A stretch of DNA of 9,227 nt from a bacterium (lineage in GTDB: Bacteria > Hydrothermota > UBA3073 > JACQXS01 > JAUWAR01), in assembly GCA_030601965.1 (NCBI GenBank), contig JAUWAR010000046.1, forward strand, positions 1 through 9,227, written 5' to 3'. The notes beneath the pieces were generated by a model, which saw nothing but the letters and a program-made list of their open reading frames with translations, was not told the origin of the DNA and did not search any database. Shown piece by piece: positions 5,290 to 9,227 of this stretch (position 1 is its first letter; every line of letters begins with the position of its first letter). The translations under genes were made by a program, and so were the position numbers.

Positions 5290-6117
5290 GTGCTACAGCA
5301 TTTCATAAATATGGATAAAAAGAAAGTCAGGAAAGTTGTAAGAGAAACATACGGTAAAATTGCCCAAGTCCAGGGAAATTGTGGATGTGGTCCCAGCTGT
5401 TGTGGGACAGATACAAAACAATTTGCCAAATCAATTGGGTATACAGAGGAAGAATTAGAAAGTATTCCTCAAGAGGCTAACTTAGCTCTCAGTTGTGGAA
5501 ATCCTACAGCCTTGGCCAGCCTTAAAGAGGGTGAGATTGTCCTTGACCTTGGTTCAGGTGCTGGATTTGATTGCTTTCTGGCTGCAGCCAAGGTTGGCCA
5601 AAAAGGGAAAGTTATTGGAGTAGATATGACTCCTGAAATGATTGAGAAAGCAAGGGATAACGCAAAGAAGAATGGGGTTGAGAACGTTGAGTTTAGACTT
5701 GGAGAGATTGAGAATTTACCTGTGGCGGACAACTCGGTTGATGTTGTTATAAGTAATTGTGTTATTAACTTATCCGCTGAAAAGCCGAGAGTTTTTCAAG
5801 ATATCTACAGGGTTTTAAAGCCAGGTGGCAGGATAGCGATTTCCGATATTGCTCTTAAAAGAGAATTACCTGATAAGGTTCGCCAAAGTATTGAAGCTTA
5901 TGTAGGTTGTATCGGAGGAGCGATACTTATTGATGAATACAAAAAGATTGTGGAAGCGTCTGGATTGGGAGATGTAAGAGTTACTATCAAAGGCACATCT
6001 GCTTGCATCGATTCTAACACAAAAGACCCGATAGGTAGAGCTATCTTAGATGGTTTGGGGGATGGTAAATCTCTTGAGGAGTATGTGGTTAGTGTTTATG
6101 TAGAGGGACATAAATGA
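5290..6117 (+). CDS. arsM: Arsenite S-adenosylmethionine methyltransferase
   Basis: A cytoplasmic class I methyltransferase of 275 residues that methylates As(III) using SAM and thiols. The SAM site is VLDLGSGAGFDCFLAA (84-99), with the acidic VDMTPEMI (111-118) after strand 2. The three conserved arsenic-binding cysteines are C69 (LSCGNP), C157 (SNCVINLS) and C207 (GCIGGA). The N-terminus adds a Cys cluster (C31, C33, C37, C38; NCGCGPSCCG), also seen in many ArsM proteins. The start is uncertain. GTG at 5290 directly follows the osmC TGA and has GGAG 9 nt upstream. ATG at 5311 (MDKKKVRKVVRETYGKIA) fits homologs better but lacks a ribosome site. It is the last gene of the operon, upstream of a separately promoted arsR. 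Function is well supported by the cysteine set and the arsR/arsP neighbours. Confidence 0.93.
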   Translation: MLQHFINMDKKKVRKVVRETYGKIAQVQGNCGCGPSCCGTDTKQFAKSIGYTEEELESIPQEANLALSCGNPTALASLKEGEIVLDLGSGAGFDCFLAAAKVGQKGKVIGVDMTPEMIEKARDNAKKNGVENVEFRLGEIENLPVADNSVDVVISNCVINLSAEKPRVFQDIYRVLKPGGRIAISDIALKRELPDKVRQSIEAYVGCIGGAILIDEYKKIVEASGLGDVRVTIKGTSACIDSNTKDPIGRAILDGLGDGKSLEEYVVSVYVEGHK

Positions 6118-6135
6118 TTCCAAACTATCGATTTG

Positions 6136-6178
6136 AGTAGAGATAAGTTATACCACTGAGATAGAACCCACCAAATAA
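6136..6178 (+). pseudogene. Remnant of a second OsmC C-terminus
   Basis: Bases 6136-6153 (AGTAGAGATAAGTTATAC) are identical to the end of the intact osmC gene (5256-5273). In frame, 6137-6178 reads VEISYTTEIEPTK and then TAA, close to the osmC ending VEISYTVEIK. No start, ribosome site or upstream OsmC sequence is present. It is best explained as the scar of a duplicated osmC, placing arsM between two OsmC tails. Confidence 0.65.
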
Positions 6179-6204
6179 AATCTTCATTTTTATTTATTTT
6201 TTTC

Positions 6205-6234
6205 TTGACATTGATATTTCTATATGCGAATATA
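6205..6234 (+). promoter_or_regulatory. arsR promoter
   Basis: A perfect -35 box TTGACA (6205-6210) sits behind a T-tract. The -10 box is less clear: AATATA (6229-6234, 18-bp spacer) or TATAGG (6231-6236, 20-bp spacer). Either overlaps the inverted repeat at 6221-6242, so a bound repressor would block RNA polymerase. Confidence 0.6.
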
Positions 6235-6242
6235 GGCATATA
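6221..6242. promoter_or_regulatory. Likely ArsR operator
   Basis: A perfect inverted repeat, TATATGC (6221-6227) - 8 bp - GCATATA (6236-6242), lies between the -35 box and the arsR ribosome site. Its size, AT-rich content and place are typical of ArsR/SmtB operators and predict autorepression relieved by As(III). Confidence 0.65.
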
Positions 6243-6257
6243 ACATAAGGGGGCAAA

Positions 6258-6617
6258 ATGCGTGATTTGATAAGGATATGTAAGTCTATTTCTGATGAAA
6301 CAAGGATAAGAATTGTGAAGGTCTTGTTGGAAAGAAAGAGTCTTTGTGTTTGTGAGATAATGCAGGCCCTCAACATAACTCAGACCCGTGCTTCAAAGAA
6401 CCTGAGGATTCTTAAAGATGCGGGATTTGTACTTGACAAAAGAAAGGGATCATGGGTGCACTATTCAATAAACAGGAAAATGCCTGAACCATATATAAAG
6501 ATGCTATCAAAACTCTTAAAGCAGTCACTCAATGACGATGAAGGCATACTGAAAGATAAAAAGAGGTTGAGTGAGGTAGTCAAATTAGGAGAGGTATCCA
6601 AGTGTAAAGGAAGATAG
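6258..6617 (+). CDS. arsR: ArsR-family arsenite-responsive repressor
   Basis: A winged helix-turn-helix repressor of 119 residues. The N-terminal ISDETRIRIVKVLLERKSLCVCEIMQAL leads into the recognition region TQTRASKNLRILKDAGFV (41-58) and the wing KRKGSWVHYSI (61-71). C30 and C32 in LCVCEI match the ELCVCDL metal-binding box in helix alpha3 of type I ArsR, which binds As(III) or Sb(III) and then releases DNA; C8 or C116 might add a third ligand. An AAGGGGG ribosome site lies 5 nt before the ATG. It is the first gene of an operon with arsP (1 nt downstream) and the thioredoxin, under its own promoter and overlapping operator. It may also influence the upstream operon, though no second copy of the operator was seen there. 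Confidence 0.93.
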   Translation: MRDLIRICKSISDETRIRIVKVLLERKSLCVCEIMQALNITQTRASKNLRILKDAGFVLDKRKGSWVHYSINRKMPEPYIKMLSKLLKQSLNDDEGILKDKKRLSEVVKLGEVSKCKGR

Positions 6618-6618
6618 G

Positions 6619-7647
6619 ATGGTACTCAAATTATTACAAGGCGGAGTAAGTGCATTATTAGATTATCTTTCAGCGCATGTGTTGACGTGCTTGGTACCTG
6701 CATTCTTTATCGCTGGTGCCATTAGTGTTTTTATGTCTCAGACAGTGGTACTTAAGTATTTTAGTGCTCAGGCAAAGAAATGGGTATCTTACAGTATTGC
6801 TTCAGTTTCTGGCACCATATTAGCAGTTTGCTCCTGCACAGTTCTGCCATTATTTGGTGGAATTTACAAAATGGGTGCCGGTATTGGTCCTGCTGTTGCA
6901 TTTCTTTATTCTGGTCCTGCTATAAATATTCTGGCTATTGTGTATTCTGCAAGGCTTCTGGGATATGACCTGGGACTGGCAAGATTTGTTGCAGCAGTGC
7001 TCTTTTCAGTGGTCATCGGCCTTATCATGGCAACAATATACAAACGAGAAGAGCAAGATAAGGTAAAACAGGCTGTTATTATGCCAGACGCAGAGGGTTC
7101 AAAGAGTTTATGGAAATTGCTCGTCTATTTTGTGTTGCTCGTGGGTATTCTGATTTTCGGAGCGTCAAAACAGTGGATTATTACGGGTATTCTTATAGCA
7201 ATATTGCTTGTTATCCTGCGTCTCTGGTTCGTAAAAGATGAAATTGTGGAGTGGCTTGGTGCTACATGGAGGTTTACAAAACAGATGTTTCCACTACTTC
7301 TTATTGGGGTGTTCATTGCCGGTATATTGAGAGTTATCGTTCCTGAATCAATAGTTTCTAACTGGGTTGGTGGAAATAGCATACGCTCAAACTTCATTGC
7401 TTCTATTTTTGGTGCACTTATGTACTTTGCTACGCTTACTGAGGTTCCAATCATAAAAGCATTTATGGAACTCGGCATGGGAAAAGGACCCGCGCTGGCG
7501 TTACTTCTTGCTGGTCCTGCACTCAGTTTGCCAAATATGCTTGTGATTAGGAGTATAATGGGAGGCAGAAAGACATTGATATACATTTTGCTTGTGGTAA
7601 TAATGGCAACATTTACGGGGCTTGTTTTTGGTACGATTGTATCGTAA
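6619..7647 (+). CDS. arsP: ArsP-type permease (organoarsenical/metalloid efflux)
   Basis: An integral inner-membrane protein of 342 residues in PF03773, with about eight hydrophobic segments in two halves joined by a charged cytosolic loop (141-165). The first half has the signature AVCSCTVLPLFGGIYKMGAG (69-88; C71, C73) followed by FLYSGPAINILAI (95-107). The second half has the matching TLTEVPIIKAFMELGMGKGP (272-291) and LLAGPALSLPNMLVI (296-310). ArsP of Campylobacter exports trivalent organoarsenicals, so it would be a natural exit for the products of the nearby arsM. ATG follows the arsR TAG by 1 nt, with AAAGGAAG as ribosome site inside arsR, so it is co-regulated by ArsR. It differs clearly from the permease at 3972 (CSC versus CC, no CPNC loop). 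Substrate assignment rests on context. Confidence 0.88.
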   Translation: MVLKLLQGGVSALLDYLSAHVLTCLVPAFFIAGAISVFMSQTVVLKYFSAQAKKWVSYSIASVSGTILAVCSCTVLPLFGGIYKMGAGIGPAVAFLYSGPAINILAIVYSARLLGYDLGLARFVAAVLFSVVIGLIMATIYKREEQDKVKQAVIMPDAEGSKSLWKLLVYFVLLVGILIFGASKQWIITGILIAILLVILRLWFVKDEIVEWLGATWRFTKQMFPLLLIGVFIAGILRVIVPESIVSNWVGGNSIRSNFIASIFGALMYFATLTEVPIIKAFMELGMGKGPALALLLAGPALSLPNMLVIRSIMGGRKTLIYILLVVIMATFTGLVFGTIVS

Positions 7648-7669
7648 GCCTCAAGGATGGGAGGTGTTT

Positions 7670-7900
7670 ATGAAGATAGAGATTCTGGGGCCCGGTTGTT
7701 TCAAATGTCAAACAACAGCTGCCAATGCTGAACAGGCTATCAGAGAATTGGGTATTGATGCTGAGATTGTGAAAGTAGAGAAGATAGACGAAATTATGAA
7801 ATACGGTGTAATGATGACTCCTGCTTTAGTAGTTGACGGTGAAGTTAAAGTTGCTGGTAAGATTCCATCAGTGGAGGAGATAAAGAACTGGATTAAGTAA
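7670..7900 (+). CDS. Small thioredoxin-like protein (thioredoxin_3 type)
   Basis: A 76-residue single-domain thioredoxin/glutaredoxin-like fold. It opens with strand KIEILGPGCFKC carrying the CxxC redox site (C10, C13). A helix (TTAANAEQAIRELG), the EIVKVEKIDEIMKYGVMMTPALVVDGEVKVAG core with cis-Pro in MTPAL, and a C-terminal helix follow. This compact family is very common next to ArsP/SO_0444 permeases and ArsR, where it probably supplies electrons for arsenic methylation or reduces the permease or partner thiols. The ATG at 7670 is chosen over a longer TTG-started reading from 7622, because it has GGGAGG 5 nt upstream and matches the family start; the longer form would overlap arsP. It lies 22 nt after arsP in the same operon. 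Confidence 0.9.
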   Translation: MKIEILGPGCFKCQTTAANAEQAIRELGIDAEIVKVEKIDEIMKYGVMMTPALVVDGEVKVAGKIPSVEEIKNWIK

Positions 7901-7913
7901 CAGAGAAGAGAAT

Positions 7914-8018
7914 ATGGACGAGAAATGTCTTTGTGAGCAAACAGAGGTTCTGCTTTTCCCAAAATTAGATAATGGATTGAAGCGGAGGGGGAGGAAAGAT
8001 AATAAGGTGTCTTTATGA
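7914..8018 (+). pseudogene. Truncated start of a DGC-type zinc-binding protein
   Basis: A 34-codon reading starts MDEKCLCEQTEVLLFP, which resembles the N-terminus of 'putative zinc-binding' DGC-domain proteins often encoded beside arsenic permeases and small thioredoxins. It then departs at once (KLDNGLKRRGRKDNKVSL, then TGA) and lacks the CSG/DGC cysteine motifs and about 100 further residues. It begins 13 nt after the thioredoxin stop with only a weak ribosome site. It is probably the stump left by a deletion. The family link rests on 16 residues and is tentative. Confidence 0.4.
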
Positions 8019-8028
8019 AACGCATTAA

Positions 8029-8220
8029 GTTCACTACAATATCCTGTTTTTCGTTTTGTGTTTTATCTTGCCGCTGGTAATTATCTTTTTACTTGCTTAC
8101 AAGGGGATGACTTCGGAGCGCCTGGCCGTTTTCTGGACAAAGAAAGGCAAAACGGTGAAGCTTTTGATGGCTATCGTGTTTTTCTGTTTGGCGGGACTTT
8201 TGATATTTTATATTGTTTAA
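8029..8220 (+). pseudogene. C-terminal fragment of a CcdA/DsbD-like membrane protein
   Basis: Directly after a TAA (8026-8028), 63 codons read as a membrane protein end. A hydrophobic segment FFVLCFILPLVIIFLLAY is followed by a short basic loop (KGMTSERLAVFWTKKGKTVK), then a last hydrophobic segment LLMAIVFFCLAGLLIFYIV and TAA. This helix-loop-helix ending is typical of CcdA/DsbD-type electron-transfer proteins, which feed periplasmic thioredoxins. No plausible start or ribosome site exists in this frame and the remaining helices are missing, so it is likely the tail of a gene whose front was deleted together with the back of the DGC gene. The 7901-8259 stretch has no intact gene. Confidence 0.5.
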
Positions 8221-8259
8221 ATAGTGGATGAGATTAAGCATAAACAGGAGGAGGGAGAC

Positions 8260-9227
8260 ATGACGAAAAACAAATTGAGCAAGCTAATATTTGTTGGTGT
8301 TTTAGTAGTAATTGTAGCTTTTGTAATTCTTATGAAAAATAGGACTGAAAAAGAAAAAGATGCAGAAGAAGTTGTTTTAGAAGAACTACAAAGTCAACCT
8401 GAGACATTAGAACCCACAAAAAAACATAAAACAGAAAGTGTAATCCAACCAAGAGAGGAGCAGCGAACAGTAAAAATTGATAAAGATGTAATTGCTGTGG
8501 TCAATAATTTCAAGATTACAAAAGATTACTTCGAAGATAGATACCAGTCATTACCCCCAGAATATAAAAGTACATATGGGAAGGATAAAGAGGGGTTTTT
8601 AACCCAACTGATAGTAATGGAACTTCTATATCAAGAGGCGGGAAAAAAGGGATTAGGCAAAGACTTAGATGACATAAATGATATAGAGCAAAGAAAAGAG
8701 GGGGCAATAGAAAAATTGATTGCAGATATCACCGAAAAAATACAGATATCGGAAACCGAAATGAAAAGTTTCTATAATGCTCATATAAGTGAAATGAGAG
8801 GTGCCAGTTTTGAACAGGTTAAACCTACCATAAAGAATTACCTCATCCAGCAAAAGCAAGGGGAAGTTATAGACCAATATATTGAAGATTTAAAGAATAA
8901 AGCAGATATAGTAAAAAATGAGGAGTGGATTAAGAAACAGCAAGCACTAAGACCTAAAAACCCTCTCGATGTGGCATTGAAAAGCAGAAAACCTACTGTG
9001 CTGGACCTTGGTGCAGGATATTGTGTACCCTGTAAGATGATGAAACCTATCTTTGCCGAATTGGAAAAGGAATGTAAAGGGAAAGCAAATATAATATTAT
9101 TAGAAATCTCCGGATATAGAGAATTGGCAAGAAAATATCGTGTAAGGGTAATACCGACACAAATATTTTTTGATAAAGATGGCAAAGAATACTGGCGACA
9201 TGAAGGTTTTCTTTCAAAAGATAAGAT
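8260..9227 (+). CDS. Membrane-anchored SurA-like N-domain / thioredoxin fusion (cut by right edge)
   Basis: 322 codons are seen and the end lies outside the window. A single membrane anchor (about 8-25, LIFVGVLVVIVAFVILM) leads to a charged linker (28-72). Then comes a SurA/PpiC-type N-terminal helical domain: VVNNFKITKDYFEDRYQSLP, then EGFLTQLIVMELLYQEAGKKGL (about 80-135), then the late helices FEQVKPTIKNYLIQQKQGEV (184-203). The parvulin PPIase core that normally lies between these is missing. From about 245 a thioredoxin domain begins: LDLGAGYCVPCKMMKPIF with CVPC at 255-258 and cis-Pro P299 in VIPTQIFF. It would act on the outer face of the inner membrane, pairing chaperone-like binding with disulfide chemistry. 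The start has AGGAGGAGGG a few nt before the ATG. The CcdA-like remnant just upstream would have been its electron donor. Confidence 0.85.
   Translation, partial: MTKNKLSKLIFVGVLVVIVAFVILMKNRTEKEKDAEEVVLEELQSQPETLEPTKKHKTESVIQPREEQRTVKIDKDVIAVVNNFKITKDYFEDRYQSLPPEYKSTYGKDKEGFLTQLIVMELLYQEAGKKGLGKDLDDINDIEQRKEGAIEKLIADITEKIQISETEMKSFYNAHISEMRGASFEQVKPTIKNYLIQQKQGEVIDQYIEDLKNKADIVKNEEWIKKQQALRPKNPLDVALKSRKPTVLDLGAGYCVPCKMMKPIFAELEKECKGKANIILLEISGYRELARKYRVRVIPTQIFFDKDGKEYWRHEGFLSKDK

Noticed and set aside
6179..6204. Intrinsic terminator after arsM
   Set aside because: There is a T-rich run but no GC-rich hairpin before it, so I cannot support a terminator.
7622..7669. N-terminal extension of the small thioredoxin from TTG 7622
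   Set aside because: It overlaps the end of arsP, lacks a ribosome site, and homologs begin at the KIEILGPGC strand; ATG 7670 has GGGAGG in place.
8015..8080. Short plus-strand reading from ATG 8015 behind a purine-rich GGAGGGGGAGG stretch
   Set aside because: Only 22 codons, spacing to the purine stretch is too long, and it ends in the middle of the better-supported membrane-tail frame.
8838..9185. Minus-strand open frame opposite the thioredoxin fusion
   Set aside because: The plus-strand frame carries CVPC and cis-Pro thioredoxin motifs and stays open to the edge; the minus frame has no family features.

Overview
The window looks like a piece of a low-GC bacterial chromosome. It probably comes from an anaerobic or uncultivated lineage: the mix of simple-sequence repeats, a stand-alone RAM domain protein, an FmdB zinc ribbon and an aberrant PriA recalls candidate phyla such as Omnitrophota. 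That placement is a weak inference, since no marker here fixes the phylum.

Region 1 (1-3329) is housekeeping. It holds the 5' two-fifths or so of glutamyl-tRNA synthetase (minus strand, running off the left edge), a small stand-alone Lrp/AsnC ligand-binding (RAM) protein (plus) and the primosomal protein PriA (minus). This PriA keeps its eight zinc-ribbon cysteines but has lost the Walker A and motif VI residues needed for ATP hydrolysis. The region is full of 7- and 8-bp tandem repeats. They lie between genes, where they form large imperfect hairpins, and also inside gltX and priA, where they are read in frame as extra loops. A short REP-like inverted repeat sits over the possible start codons of priA.

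Region 2 (3330-6117) is a tightly packed plus-strand operon: FmdB-type zinc ribbon, exported rhodanese, SO_0444-type permease, OsmC-type thiol protein, and ArsM-type arsenite methyltransferase. Gaps between genes are 8, 1, 1 and 0 nt. The rhodanese is the puzzle of the window. Its frame is interrupted by one TGA, nine codons before the catalytic cysteine. The reading then stays open for 50 codons to a TAA placed 1 nt before the permease ATG. A 6-bp perfect hairpin with a GUU loop starts 12 nt after the TGA, which fits the layout of a bacterial selenocysteine insertion element. A recent nonsense mutation is the main alternative.

Region 3 (6118-7900) is a second arsenic operon: an OsmC C-terminal remnant, then a promoter with an overlapping inverted-repeat operator, ArsR repressor, ArsP-type permease, and a small CxxC thioredoxin. 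Together regions 2 and 3 read as an arsenic (or similar thiophilic metalloid) handling island: sensing by ArsR, methylation by ArsM with thioredoxin as likely reductant, and export through two unlike permeases, with thiol/persulfide chemistry from rhodanese and OsmC.

Region 4 (7901-9227) holds remnants of two broken genes (the start of a DGC-type zinc-binding protein and the C-terminal membrane end of a CcdA/DsbD-like protein). They are followed by an unusual membrane-anchored protein, cut by the right edge, that joins a SurA-like N-terminal domain lacking the PPIase core to a thioredoxin with a CVPC active site.

No tRNA, rRNA, CRISPR array or transposase was seen.
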